This document shows, in pieces, positions 51,443-60,814 of a stretch of 64,000 nucleotides of DNA; the stretch's first letter is position 1, and each line of letters begins with the position of its first letter. A model generated the notes under the pieces. The model was given only the letters and a program-made list of their open reading frames with translations, searched no databases and had not been told where the DNA came from. The DNA comes from an uncultured Helicobacter sp. GTDB taxonomy: Bacteria > Campylobacterota > Campylobacteria > Campylobacterales > Helicobacteraceae. Position numbers and translations under genes: made by a program. The DNA lies in assembly GCA_944326445.1 (NCBI GenBank), contig CALVDZ010000007.1:1-64000 (forward strand). The letters run 5' to 3'.

Positions 51443-51448
51443 TATAAT
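51443..51448 (+). promoter_or_regulatory. Probable -10 element of the response regulator gene
   Basis: TATAAT within TTAGAGTATAATTCCC, 28 bases before ATG 51476, which has AGGAG seven bases upstream. Upstream there is an AT-rich stretch but no obvious operator. Confidence 0.65.
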
Positions 51449-51475
51449 TCCCTATCTACACATTAGGAGTGAGCT

Positions 51476-52156
51476 ATGCTAGAAATTTTGATGATTGAAG
51501 ATGATGTCGAGCTTGCAGAGATTTTGAGCGATTATCTCAAAAAACACGATATGAATGTAACAAGCTATGATGAGCCCTATACGGGAATGAGCGCGGTGAA
51601 TGCCAAGCATTTTGATGTGTTGCTTTTGGATTTGACACTGCCCAATCTCGATGGGCTAGAAGTCTGCAAACGCGTAGCAAAGCAAAAAAATATCCCTATC
51701 ATCATATCTTCAGCACGAAGCGATGTCGATGATAAAGTCAAAGCCCTAGAATATGGTGCCGATGACTACATACCTAAGCCTTACGATCCCAAAGAATTAG
51801 TTGCGAGGATACACTCGCTCCTGCGCCGCTATAGCAAGAAAAATCCCAAAGAGCAGAGCAGGGAGAAAGATTCTGTATTCCGCATTGATAAGCATAGCCG
51901 ACAGGTGTTTTTCAAAGACAAAAAGCTCGAGCTCACGCGCGCGGAGTATGAGATACTCACGCTACTTATTAGCAAGCGCGGGCACGTGTTTTCACGCGAA
52001 GCCATCGCTATAGAATCTGAATCTATCAACCCAGAGAGCTCCAATAAAAGTATCGATGTGATTATCGGGAGATTGCGCGCTAAGATAGAGGAAAATCCCA
52101 AAAATCCCCAATATATTATCTCCGTGCGTGGCGTGGGCTACAAGCTCGAAGCTTAG
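51476..52156 (+). CDS. OmpR-family two-component response regulator (ArsR/RacR-like)
   Basis: DNA-binding regulator of 226 residues. Receiver domain 1-120 with acidic pocket MIEDDVELAE, phospho-acceptor aspartate in VLLLDLTLPNLDGLEVC (about D52) and the KPYDPKEL lysine. Winged-helix domain 130-226 with LTRAEYEILTLLISKRGHVFSRE and the SVRGVGYKLEA end. Closest by eye to ArsR of H. pylori and RacR of Campylobacter. The partner histidine kinase usually follows directly; here a 200-base gap and a tRNA follow, so it appears as an orphan in this place. Confidence 0.88.
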   Translation: MLEILMIEDDVELAEILSDYLKKHDMNVTSYDEPYTGMSAVNAKHFDVLLLDLTLPNLDGLEVCKRVAKQKNIPIIISSARSDVDDKVKALEYGADDYIPKPYDPKELVARIHSLLRRYSKKNPKEQSREKDSVFRIDKHSRQVFFKDKKLELTRAEYEILTLLISKRGHVFSREAIAIESESINPESSNKSIDVIIGRLRAKIEENPKNPQYIISVRGVGYKLEA

Positions 52157-52368
52157 AATCTCGTTGCGTGTATGTGATTTGCGGATTGCTTGTAGATTCT
52201 ATAAGATTCTTACAATCCCTAATTACAAAGAGCGTATTGCGCGGTGCATTCCCTTGCTCAAAGCTTTGGGCAAAGACGCATTGTGATCATAAGGCGCGTG
52301 TATTTTGTATGTAGGTATCGTATGGTGCTTGGCTTAAGGATCGTATGAGAGTGGGAGAAAATCGTAGA

Positions 52369-52445
52369 TGGTGTCAAGGGGGAGACTTGAACTCCCGACC
52401 TCCGGCTTATGAGACCAGCGCTCTAACCAGCTGAGCTACCCTGAC
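52369..52445 (-). tRNA. tRNA-Met (CAT anticodon)
   Basis: On the minus strand a full cloverleaf folds: acceptor GTCAGGG/CCTTGAC (one G-T), D-arm GCTC/GAGC, anticodon stem CTGGT/GCCGG with loop CTCATAA, T-arm GGGAG/CTCCC with TTCAAGT, discriminator A and an encoded CCA. The first pair is G-C, so it is not the initiator. A CAT anticodon could also be tRNA-Ile2 if C34 becomes lysidine; elongator Met is favoured but not proven. Confidence 0.92.
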
Positions 52446-52529
52446 TAATGAGCGGATAAAGATAAAAACGCGTATTCTAAAGAAGTTTTGCTTAAAAGGC
52501 ATTGAAACTCGTGCAGGAGGGCACAGAAT

Positions 52530-53093
52530 CTAGCCCAAATACCCCTCGCTTAGAATCTGCGCATACGCGTTTTTGTAGCGATTGATAAAGCCCTCAATTT
52601 GGCTATTTTGCGCGCCAAAGGCCTTGAGCTGTCGCTGCATCTTCGCATCTAGTTGCGCGCTCTCGCTCTCCTTGCGTCCTTGATAAAAATCTGTAAATCG
52701 ATACAAGCCCTGTGCCATCAACATTTTTTGGGATTCGCTTAGTCCCTGCGAGGCAAAGACAAAGGCGCGGTATTCTTCATCGCTCATTAGCTCCAAAATC
52801 CTCAAGCCATAGGTTATGCGCTCTGGGTGGGGGTTTTCATCAGTTTTTGAAAGGTTTTGTGCCTGTTTGTCGGCTATCTCTTGTGTGGTGGTGAGCGGGG
52901 AGATTTGGGATTGCAAGGATTGCGCGTCGTTGGCATCTTGGATCTTGTGAGGGTTGTTTTGTTTGGGATTCTCCTTAGTGTTTGGCTGCTGCGCGGGGTT
53001 AGATTCTGTATAGGGCGAGGGGATAAATGGCGTGAGGGTGTTAATCTCCAATGAAAACTCCTGATGCGATATACTAGGCAAGGCATAAAGCAA
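52530..53093 (-). CDS. Conserved hypothetical protein
   Basis: A 187-residue protein, not recognised. The first ~95 residues are polar and low in complexity (proline, glutamine, asparagine rich). Residues 95-187 look like a helical domain: ITYGLRILELMSDEEYRAFVFASQGLSESQKMLM, then KMQRQLKAFGAQNSQIEGFINRYKNAY. No signal peptide or metal motif is clear. GGAGTG lies 11 bases before the ATG. It may be transcribed with the metal-efflux genes upstream, separated by 150 bases. Confidence 0.65.
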   Translation of the reverse strand: MLYALPSISHQEFSLEINTLTPFIPSPYTESNPAQQPNTKENPKQNNPHKIQDANDAQSLQSQISPLTTTQEIADKQAQNLSKTDENPHPERITYGLRILELMSDEEYRAFVFASQGLSESQKMLMAQGLYRFTDFYQGRKESESAQLDAKMQRQLKAFGAQNSQIEGFINRYKNAYAQILSEGYLG

Positions 53094-53244
53094 AAATCAC
53101 TCCATTGTTTCAAGCATATAAGGCGCGTGATAGAATCTCAGCAAATCTTTAGATTCTAAAAATAGGATAATTGCGTGGTGTAGCCAAAGAGCTCGCCCTA
53201 AGCCTGATAGCGGGGCGAACCCTTGTGAAGAGTATGGCGATTGT

Positions 53245-53541
53245 TTATAGTGTGTAGTGCTCCAAACTGCTCTTAAAAATCTTGATATCATCTGTGCCAA
53301 AGGCTTGCAAAAGCTTATTGGCTAGGAATTTTGCATTGTCCTCACTCAAGGCGATTTTAAACATACCATAATCCTGCCTGCCGCTCACCTGCTCCATCGA
53401 GCTATGGAGCATCGAGCTAGAGGCGTATTTAGAACATCTGTGGTAAAAAAAGTCATCAAACCCATCATCAAGCAGCATATCCACGATAGAATCTTTGAGG
53501 TTAAACCTAAAGTAGATTTCAAGCACTATTTCTTCGCCCAT
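53245..53541 (-). CDS. DUF3240 family protein linked to CzcA-type efflux
   Basis: A 98-residue soluble protein with VLEIYFRFNLKDSIVDMLLDDGFDDFFYHRCSKYASSS, fitting the small DUF3240 family encoded beside heavy-metal RND pumps. One cysteine and several histidines could bind metal; a PII-like sensor role is a guess. GGGGGAAAA precedes the ATG, eight bases after the czcA-like stop. Confidence 0.75.
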   Translation of the reverse strand: MGEEIVLEIYFRFNLKDSIVDMLLDDGFDDFFYHRCSKYASSSMLHSSMEQVSGRQDYGMFKIALSEDNAKFLANKLLQAFGTDDIKIFKSSLEHYTL

Positions 53542-53549
53542 TTTTCCCC

Positions 53550-56500
53550 CTATATGCCAAATTTGCGCACCACAAACTTAAAGAGCGGCGGTAGCATCAC
53601 AAGCGTGAGGAATGATGAGGTTATCAGTCCTCCGAGCACCACGACTGCTAGGGGTTTTTGCACCTCGCTTCCCACGCCACTTGAGAGCAGCATTGGCACG
53701 AGCCCAAGCCCAGCGATACACGCCGTCATAAGCACTGGCCTTAGACGCCGTCTCGCGCCAATGAGCACGCATTCTTCTAGCGTCCTGCCTTGTCTCAGTA
53801 GCTGCAAGAAATACCCCACCATCACCACGCCATTAAGCACCGCGATACCAAAGAGCGCGATAAAGCCCACAGACGCGGGCACAGAGATGTATTCTCCTGA
53901 CACAAAGAGCGAGATAAGCCCCCCGGTAACCGCAAAAGGAATGTTTAGCAAAATAAGCAGAGCGAGCGGAATGGATTTAAAGGTAAAGAATAAAATAAAG
54001 AAAATCGCTAGGATACTAAGCGGAATCACGGTTGAGAGACGCTTTAGGGCGCGTTGTTGGTTTTCAAACTGCCCGCCATAGATGATGCTATATCCATCGG
54101 GGAGCTGCACTTGTGCGGCGATTTTTTCTTGAGCTTCTTGCACAAATCCGCCCAAATCCCTGCCTTGCACATTGGTTCGCACGACATTGTATCGCTGCGC
54201 ACCCTCACGCTGTATCTGCACGGGGCCATCGACTTCGACAATCTCGGCAATGGAGCTAATGGGGATAGGCGAGCCATTTTGTGAGCTCATCTCTAGGCTT
54301 TTTAGCTTAGTGATATCACTGCTTAGCTCTTTGCTCTGTCGGATAATCACGGGGATTCTCGCGGTGCCTTGCGGGATATACTCCACCATAATGCCCTCTA
54401 GCGAGCTTTTCATAAACTTCGCAAACTCATTGCTTGGAATCCCCATATTTGCCATTACTGGGGAATAGGGCGTGATATGGAGGTAATTCACACCTTTATT
54501 AAAAGTCGTGAAAGTCTCCTGCGCCCCATCAATGCCTTTTAGAATCTCCATAATCTGCTCACTCAAACTATTGAGCTCATTAATCTCTGTCCCAAAAATC
54601 TTAATCGCCAAGTCCCCGCGCACCCCCGTGAGCATTTCAGAGATTCTCATATCGATAGGTTGGAGCACGGCTAGATTCATTCCCTTGATATCCGCGATCA
54701 CTTCGCGGATTTGCTCACGAATGTCATCGAGATCCTCGGCTTGCCACTCCTCTTGGGGCTTGAGTGAGATGAAGGCATCGCTTTGGTTAGGCCCTGCGGG
54801 ATCGAGACCCACTTCATCAGCCCCGATACGCGTCACCACGCTTTTGATATCTGGCACACGCTCTAGGAGCTGTTTTTGGAGTATGAGCATAAGCTCTTTG
54901 TTTTGATCTAGCGAGATAGATGGTGGTCCCTCGACATTGATAACGATATCGCCTTCATTGAGCGTGGGCATAAACGCCGTCCCGATATAGGGGAAAAGCG
55001 AGAGGGAGAGCACCAAAAACGCAATGGCACTCAAAAACACGATCTTGAAGTGATTGAGTGAAAAATTTAGCAGCGGATCGTAAAGTTTGTGTAAAAACGC
55101 GATGAGCGCGGTTTCTTTGTGCTCTTTTACCTTCAGCACATAGGAGCTTATCACCGGAATAACCGTCATAGAGAGTATGAGGCTACCTAGGAGCGCGAAT
55201 ACGATTGTTTGGGCGAGCGGGACGAAAAACTTGCCCTCTAGCCCCTGCAAGGTGAGAAGCGGCACAAAGAAAATGATAATAATCAAAATCCCGCTAAACA
55301 CCGAGACAGAAATCTCCTTGCACGCGCGATACACTGTGTGGAGCTTGGGCGAGTTTTTGTTTTGGCTTAGCCGCTCAAAGGCGTTTTCTACCATCACCAC
55401 TGCAGAATCCACCAAAATCCCTATGGCAATGGCTAAGCCCCCAAGACTCATAAGGTTGGCAGAGATTCCGTATTCTTTCATCATCACAAATGCCACCGAG
55501 ATTGAGAGTGGCAAAATCACGCTCACTGCCACCGCAGCACGCACATCGCCCAAAAACAAAAAGAGCGTGATGATGATGAGGATTACGGCTTCAGCGAGGA
55601 CTTTGACGACATTATTTACTGCCTTTTGGGTGAGTTGCGAGCGATCATAAAATACGCGTAGCTCCACGCCCTCTGGAAGATTTGGCTTGAGCTCTTCCAT
55701 CTTTTGCTTGATACCATCGATGGCATCGCGTGCATTTGCTCCTTTGAGCGAGAGCACGAGCCCCTGTGTCGTCTCGCCCACACCATCGATCACCACAAGC
55801 CCAAGCCTTGTCATATGAGATTCTATCACATCGCAAAAATTCCCAATTTTGACAAAGCCATTTTTGGTAATCACGGGGATTTCTTTAATCTTTTCAATCG
55901 TGAGCGAGGCGGTTTGCACCTTGACTAAAAATGTCTGCCCATCGCGATCCACGCGTCCCGCGCCCTCGTTTTTGAGATTTGCACTCAAAGCATCTTGGAG
56001 GTGGGAGATACTAATCCCAAGGCGCGCCATATTGTCAAAATCCGGCACGACCGCAATCGCGCGCGCATAGCCCCCAAGCCTATTGACATCAGCCACGCCC
56101 TTGGTATTCCTAAGCATAGGGCGGATGGTAAAATCAAGCAGCAGACGCTTTTCCACCTCGCTCATATTGCCTTCAATAGTGAACATAAACATATCGCTAA
56201 GTGGCGTAACGATAGGCGCTAGCCCACCGCTCACCTCTGCGGGCAAATCCGCCATAGCCATCGTGAGTTTTTCATTTACCATATTGCGCGCGAGGTAAAT
56301 ATCTGTGCCGTCATTAAAATCAATTGTAATATCTGCTAAGCCATATTTTGAGAGCGAGCGCAGGCTCTTTTGGTTTGGCAAGCCCAAAAGTTCGAGCTCT
56401 AGAGGCCTTACCACTCGATTTTCTACCTCCTCTGGTGCCATACCGGGGGCTTTTAGGATCACTTTGACTTGGGTAGAGGATATATCAGGAAATGCATCAA

Positions 56501-56606
56501 TGGGGATTGTTAAAAAGCTATATGCGCCAAAAAACAAAAGCCCACACGCACAAATTACCACCATCAAGCGTTGGCGGAGCGAAAACTCAATAATGCTAGT
56601 GAGCAT
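53550..56606 (-). CDS. Heavy-metal RND efflux permease (CzcA/CusA type)
   Basis: Inner-membrane proton-driven exporter of divalent or monovalent metal ions. The 1018-residue product has the HME-RND opening IIEFSLRQRLMVVI, DAFPDISSTQVKV, TM4 AIAIGILVDSAVVMVENAF with its relay acidic residues, and the late ALLILLNIPFAVTGGLISL region. ATG 56606 overlaps the adaptor 3' end, giving coupled translation; a codon 18 bases earlier is unlikely. Whether it exports Cd/Zn/Co/Ni or Cu/Ag cannot be settled by eye. Confidence 0.93.
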   Translation of the reverse strand: MLTSIIEFSLRQRLMVVICACGLLFFGAYSFLTIPIDAFPDISSTQVKVILKAPGMAPEEVENRVVRPLELELLGLPNQKSLRSLSKYGLADITIDFNDGTDIYLARNMVNEKLTMAMADLPAEVSGGLAPIVTPLSDMFMFTIEGNMSEVEKRLLLDFTIRPMLRNTKGVADVNRLGGYARAIAVVPDFDNMARLGISISHLQDALSANLKNEGAGRVDRDGQTFLVKVQTASLTIEKIKEIPVITKNGFVKIGNFCDVIESHMTRLGLVVIDGVGETTQGLVLSLKGANARDAIDGIKQKMEELKPNLPEGVELRVFYDRSQLTQKAVNNVVKVLAEAVILIIITLFLFLGDVRAAVAVSVILPLSISVAFVMMKEYGISANLMSLGGLAIAIGILVDSAVVMVENAFERLSQNKNSPKLHTVYRACKEISVSVFSGILIIIIFFVPLLTLQGLEGKFFVPLAQTIVFALLGSLILSMTVIPVISSYVLKVKEHKETALIAFLHKLYDPLLNFSLNHFKIVFLSAIAFLVLSLSLFPYIGTAFMPTLNEGDIVINVEGPPSISLDQNKELMLILQKQLLERVPDIKSVVTRIGADEVGLDPAGPNQSDAFISLKPQEEWQAEDLDDIREQIREVIADIKGMNLAVLQPIDMRISEMLTGVRGDLAIKIFGTEINELNSLSEQIMEILKGIDGAQETFTTFNKGVNYLHITPYSPVMANMGIPSNEFAKFMKSSLEGIMVEYIPQGTARIPVIIRQSKELSSDITKLKSLEMSSQNGSPIPISSIAEIVEVDGPVQIQREGAQRYNVVRTNVQGRDLGGFVQEAQEKIAAQVQLPDGYSIIYGGQFENQQRALKRLSTVIPLSILAIFFILFFTFKSIPLALLILLNIPFAVTGGLISLFVSGEYISVPASVGFIALFGIAVLNGVVMVGYFLQLLRQGRTLEECVLIGARRRLRPVLMTACIAGLGLVPMLLSSGVGSEVQKPLAVVVLGGLITSSFLTLVMLPPLFKFVVRKFGI

Positions 56607-57684
56607 GCTCGCCACCCGATCCAAGTCCGCTTAGCATACCTTGCAGGATAATGATAGAACCCGTGGCAATCTGCATATTTGGTTGTAGCACGCCTTTGGT
56701 AATCCCAAAGCTATTATCGCGCTCCTCGGTTACATTTACCTTAGTGGGCAAAAAGCCATTTTTGGTGCGCACAAACACCACATAATCATTGCCAATCTTT
56801 AGCACCGATGAGGAGGGGATTAGCATACTATTATCAGGGAGTTTGCCGCCGATATACACTTCCACCATCTCGCCCACTTTGTATTCTTTGGCTGTGATTT
56901 TTGCCACTGCCAAAATCGTATTAGTCTCTCTATCAATAGCCACTGAAATCGTATCAATATAGCCGATATTTTTGCCAGCTTGGTTGAGGAGTGCATCGCC
57001 CTTTTCTACCGTGTGTGCGAGGTTTGTGGGTATGCGGATACGCCCTAGGAAACTATTGTCTTTGAGCGAGATTCTCACATAGGGAGCAAAGGCGTTGATT
57101 TTTTGCCCTATTTGCCTTGGGGCGACAGAGAGCACGCCCGAGGCACGTGCCACGATGGGGAATCCATACTGCCCCTGCTTGCCACTCTCCATAAACGCCC
57201 TGCTCACGCCTAATAAGTCAAGCTTGGCAGAAGTCTCGTTGTATTTGAGCTTTAGCTCATTCATCGTGAGGTAGCTTAGCTGATATTCCCTGCGTGAGAT
57301 GACGCCACTCTCATAGAGCATTTTGTCTTTTTTCTCATTTTCAGAGGCGATTTTTAGCCGCTCACGCGTGTTTTTAAAATCAAAAAAGAGAGTGCTTAGC
57401 TCATTGGAGCTGATATCACAGATTAAATCCCCTTTTTTGACATACTCGCCCTCGCGTTTGTAGATATTAACCACCACGGTTTCAAAGCTCGAGCTCTGCG
57501 CCACAGAGGTTTTGTCATCAAAATCGATGAAGGCATTAAAGGGTATGCCGCGCGTATTAAAGCCCTTGTTCCCCACGCTCACGACTTTGATACCATTTGT
57601 TTTCATCTCGCTTTCACTGATGATGATCTCATCATACCCCCATAGGCAGGCACACAAACTACACACTAGGGCAATCTTTCGCAT
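56596..57684 (-). CDS. Heavy-metal RND periplasmic adaptor (CzcB/CusB type)
   Basis: Membrane-fusion protein of 362 residues linking the metal permease with the outer-membrane channel. A signal peptide (KIALVCSLCACLWG) precedes the lipoyl-like block (VVNIYKREGEYVKKGDLICDISS), a helical hairpin and barrel domains. It ends in a glycine-histidine motif (GSGGEHAH) that may bind metal. GGAGAGGAT precedes the ATG. It follows the channel gene by 9 bases. Confidence 0.9.
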   Translation of the reverse strand: MRKIALVCSLCACLWGYDEIIISESEMKTNGIKVVSVGNKGFNTRGIPFNAFIDFDDKTSVAQSSSFETVVVNIYKREGEYVKKGDLICDISSNELSTLFFDFKNTRERLKIASENEKKDKMLYESGVISRREYQLSYLTMNELKLKYNETSAKLDLLGVSRAFMESGKQGQYGFPIVARASGVLSVAPRQIGQKINAFAPYVRISLKDNSFLGRIRIPTNLAHTVEKGDALLNQAGKNIGYIDTISVAIDRETNTILAVAKITAKEYKVGEMVEVYIGGKLPDNSMLIPSSSVLKIGNDYVVFVRTKNGFLPTKVNVTEERDNSFGITKGVLQPNMQIATGSIIILQGMLSGLGSGGEHAH

Positions 57685-57693
57685 ATCCTCTCC

Positions 57694-58977
57694 TTACTCT
57701 TGTTTCTCTACAGCCAATACTTGCGCGAGGCTTTCTTCTAGCATAGCCAAGGTGTTGATATAATCCCGCTTTGCTTCAATCGTGGCAATCATAGAATCTA
57801 GATAATTATTCTTTACTAGCAAATACTCAAACACGCTCGTTTTCCCAGCTTCATAGCCGATCCTGCTAATCTCTGTGAGGTTTTTCTTGTTTTCCTCATC
57901 GGTTTTTGCCACATTGATGGCGTTTTTTTTCACTTCAAGTTGCTCAAGGTAGGAGTGTGCGTTGTTTTGCAAGGTGTTTTTTAAAATCTCACTTTCACGC
58001 ACAGAGCCACTTTGCAGGGCGAGATACATCGCTTTTTGGTTGCCATATTTTGTCGTGAGCGGGAGGGGGATTTTGACTTTGAAAGCCGCGCCAGTGCTAG
58101 ATTCTGCGATATTGGCTCCAGCTCCTAGTTCTAGGGAGTCAAAGCGACTTCTTGAGGCAAACTTCGCGCTATTAGAATAATCCGCGATATCAAGCGCGAC
58201 AATCTCTAAATACAAAGAATCTTGCAGACTAGATTCTATATCCACATCGCCTAGCTCAATGTAACTAAACGCAAGCCCATCAACTTGGATATCCACGCTA
58301 TTATCGATAATCCCAAGCCCGACTTTGAGGGCATTGAGAGTGTTTAGGAGGTTTTTTCTAGAGTTTTCACACAGCACCCGCACGCTCAAAAAGTCGCTAC
58401 GGAAAAATAAATATTGTGAGCGCGAGATCCGCCCCGCATCGAAGCGAATCTTTGCTATATCTAGCTGCTCTTTGGCATTTGCGAGCCTATCCTCATAGAT
58501 ATCAAAGAGCTCTTTTTGCGCGAGATAATCTAGATACAATCGCTTGGTGCTAATCACGCTAAGTCGCTTGGTAAGCTCATAGTTTTTTTGCGCCCTGATA
58601 TGGCGGGTTTGATACATTTGGCGCAGTATGGAGCTAACCCAAGGCAGGCGCGGAGCAAGCATAAAATACGCTTCAGTCTCTAGCTCCTTGCCGCCACTTG
58701 GCGAGCGCACCTGCATCGCACTCACATCGGCATAGGGGCTATTCCACGCTCTCGCTGCCTTGCCCTCATAGATGAGCGATTTGGCATAGGCTTGGGATTT
58801 GGCAAGCGCGATGGAGTTTTGCTCTATGCGTTCAAAAAACTCCGCGACGCTCATCGTATGCACAGATTGCGTGTTTGTGGCGGGTGAGAGCTCTTGTGGC
58901 ATTTTAGCTTGAGGTGTGGCGAGGGCAAGCGCACCCATACAGCACACACACAGCACGATTTTTGGGAGTTGTTTCAT
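57694..58977 (-). CDS. TolC-family outer-membrane channel (CzcC type)
   Basis: Outer-membrane efflux channel, 427 residues, with a signal peptide (KIVLCVCCMGALALATPQA) and two repeats of long helices and strands typical of the family (SIALAKSQAYAKSL, KRLYLDYLAQKELFDIY, later EQLEVKKNAINVAKTDEENKKNLTEISRIGYEAGKTSVFEYLLVKN). First gene of the czcCBA-DUF3240 run. It is the only TolC-like gene in the window. Confidence 0.9.
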   Translation of the reverse strand: MKQLPKIVLCVCCMGALALATPQAKMPQELSPATNTQSVHTMSVAEFFERIEQNSIALAKSQAYAKSLIYEGKAARAWNSPYADVSAMQVRSPSGGKELETEAYFMLAPRLPWVSSILRQMYQTRHIRAQKNYELTKRLSVISTKRLYLDYLAQKELFDIYEDRLANAKEQLDIAKIRFDAGRISRSQYLFFRSDFLSVRVLCENSRKNLLNTLNALKVGLGIIDNSVDIQVDGLAFSYIELGDVDIESSLQDSLYLEIVALDIADYSNSAKFASRSRFDSLELGAGANIAESSTGAAFKVKIPLPLTTKYGNQKAMYLALQSGSVRESEILKNTLQNNAHSYLEQLEVKKNAINVAKTDEENKKNLTEISRIGYEAGKTSVFEYLLVKNNYLDSMIATIEAKRDYINTLAMLEESLAQVLAVEKQE

Positions 58978-59009
58978 CTTGGGGTTGTCCTAATCTCTTT
59001 AAAGCTATT

Positions 59010-59492
59010 TTATAAAAAACCTTCTTCTTTAAAGTATCCTAAAATATTTTTATAAACACGCTTCTTAAAGTGCGTCACATGGTGGAAAATTTCCTTGTAT
59101 TTGACGAATTTATACGCGTCAAATTCCGGGGTGTGGGTGCAGAGATTGATTTTTGCGCTTGGCTTTAGGCGCACGAGAAAATACTTCTGAATCTGCCCAT
59201 CAAAGGGATACATTTTTTTGCTAATGGTTTCTGGGAAGTCGTATTTCACCCACTGCGGGCATTCTGCGATGATTTCTACCTCGCTTGTGCCTATCTCCTC
59301 GCTAAGCTCCCTAAAGAGTGCTTCTCTCGGATTTTCCCCCTCATCAATCCCGCCTTGGGGGAATTGCCACGCGCCTTTGATATCATTGCGCTGGGCGATG
59401 AAAAACTCACACTCGCTGGGGTATTTGGGCGAGAGTATCACCGCGGCGACATTTGGGCGGTATCGCTTCGTCTGCTCTTGTATCTTTTGCAT
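59010..59492 (-). CDS. rppH: RNA pyrophosphohydrolase RppH (Nudix)
   Basis: Removes pyrophosphate from 5' ends of transcripts, starting mRNA decay. The 160-residue product has the Nudix box GGIDEGENPREALFRELSEEIG with all conserved acidic residues (about 42-63), the RPNVAAVILSPKYPSECEFFIAQR opening and YDFPETISKKMYPFDGQIQKYFLV, typical of RppH/NudH. AAGGA lies ten bases before the ATG. Confidence 0.93.
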   Translation of the reverse strand: MQKIQEQTKRYRPNVAAVILSPKYPSECEFFIAQRNDIKGAWQFPQGGIDEGENPREALFRELSEEIGTSEVEIIAECPQWVKYDFPETISKKMYPFDGQIQKYFLVRLKPSAKINLCTHTPEFDAYKFVKYKEIFHHVTHFKKRVYKNILGYFKEEGFL

Positions 59493-59589
59493 AGCTTTTG
59501 TGTCCTTGTAGATTTTAGATTCTAAATGCGTCTTAAGAGCCCTGCCCTTAAAATTATCTAAAATTATACCCCACCCAAAACAACAATGC

Positions 59590-60666
59590 CTAACACAGCC
59601 ACATAGCTAGCTCATCGGCTAGAAACACATCTCTTGCGATGATATACTCGCCCCACGCACCTTGAGAATCTGCGTGCGTGGTTTTGGTGAGTTTGTGAGA
59701 ATCTAGCAGTAGGGCGAGATTGGCAGCAGAGCGCACGAGATCATATCGCACGCCACTTTTGCACCTAAGCCCTAGCATAATAGCCTCTAGCCTCAAATCC
59801 TCCGCGCTTAGGACTTCTTGCGTGCGATGATGGGGATTAGCGATATAGCTTCTTGGATTGCTAAGAGCCTTTGTCCGCACGCTCCCCACGCGCCCAAACG
59901 CCCCCGCTCCGCACCCGATATACTCCCGCGCCTCCCAATAACCCAGATTGTGCCGACAATACGCGCCATTTTTGGCATAGTTAGAGACTTCATACTGCCC
60001 AAATCCTAGAGCCCCTAGTATCTCGCGCACTTTATGGCTTAGATTCTGTGTGGGGGCTTTGAGCTGCTTTGCCCCAAATCGCGAGCCTTCATCAATACTT
60101 AGAGAATACGCCGAGATATGTGAGAGCGGGAGTTTGGCGAGGTTGGCGTATTCAGATTCTAAACTCCGCACAGAATCTAGGGGCGTATCGTATATCACAT
60201 CGCAGCTGATATTGCTAAACCCCGCCTTTTGGATAGAACTAAACGCGCTAAAAATATCGCCCACGCTATGCTCGCGCTCCAAAAATGCGAGCTTTTGTGG
60301 GAGGAAGCTCTGCACGCCCACGCTGATACGATTTGCCCCGAGCTTGTAGAGGTGCGCGCACCAATGCTGCGTGATGAGATTGACATTAGATTCTATACTG
60401 ATTTCACAATCCCCACTCACATACGCTAAGAAATTCTCAAAAATCCGCTCATAATACCCCGCGGGCAGGATATTTGGTGTCCCTCCACCGATAAAGACGC
60501 TTGTTATCCCTCCCGGCGCGACTTTGTGGCTCTGTAGCGATGCGCTGATATCCGCGCACAACGCCTCCACATACGCCAAATACATCTCTTGTGAATCTAC
60601 CACGGAGTTAAACGCGCAATACCCGCATTTACTCGCACAAAATGGTATGTGGATATATAATAGCAT
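59590..60666 (-). CDS. hemW: HemW-like radical SAM protein
   Basis: Radical SAM enzyme of the HemN/HemW group, 358 residues. The 4Fe-4S motif is HIPFCASKCGYCAFNS (cysteines at about 10, 14 and 17) right after the start, as in HemW, a haem chaperone; coproporphyrinogen oxidase HemN has a longer N-terminus. Further blocks: VFIGGGTPNILP, RISVGVQSFLPQKLAFLEREHS and GFGQYEVSNYAKNG. ATG 60666 with GAGG eight bases upstream was preferred to one 18 bases earlier. Confidence 0.88.
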   Translation of the reverse strand: MLLYIHIPFCASKCGYCAFNSVVDSQEMYLAYVEALCADISASLQSHKVAPGGITSVFIGGGTPNILPAGYYERIFENFLAYVSGDCEISIESNVNLITQHWCAHLYKLGANRISVGVQSFLPQKLAFLEREHSVGDIFSAFSSIQKAGFSNISCDVIYDTPLDSVRSLESEYANLAKLPLSHISAYSLSIDEGSRFGAKQLKAPTQNLSHKVREILGALGFGQYEVSNYAKNGAYCRHNLGYWEAREYIGCGAGAFGRVGSVRTKALSNPRSYIANPHHRTQEVLSAEDLRLEAIMLGLRCKSGVRYDLVRSAANLALLLDSHKLTKTTHADSQGAWGEYIIARDVFLADELAMWLC

Positions 60667-60814
60667 TCTTAACCTCGTATGCATTTGGTTTATAGAATTT
60701 AGGCAAACGCTACATTGCGCGCCTAACGCGGCTTATACCAAACAATTATAGAATCTCGCCTTAGATTCTGTGATTGCTCACGCCCCGAGAGCAATTTTTG
60801 CCCTAGCTCGGTTT

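Noticed and set aside
52240..52300. Further copy of the dispersed hairpin element after the response regulator
   Set aside because: A palindrome (CTCAAAGCTTTGGG) exists but the ordered shared words of the family are missing.
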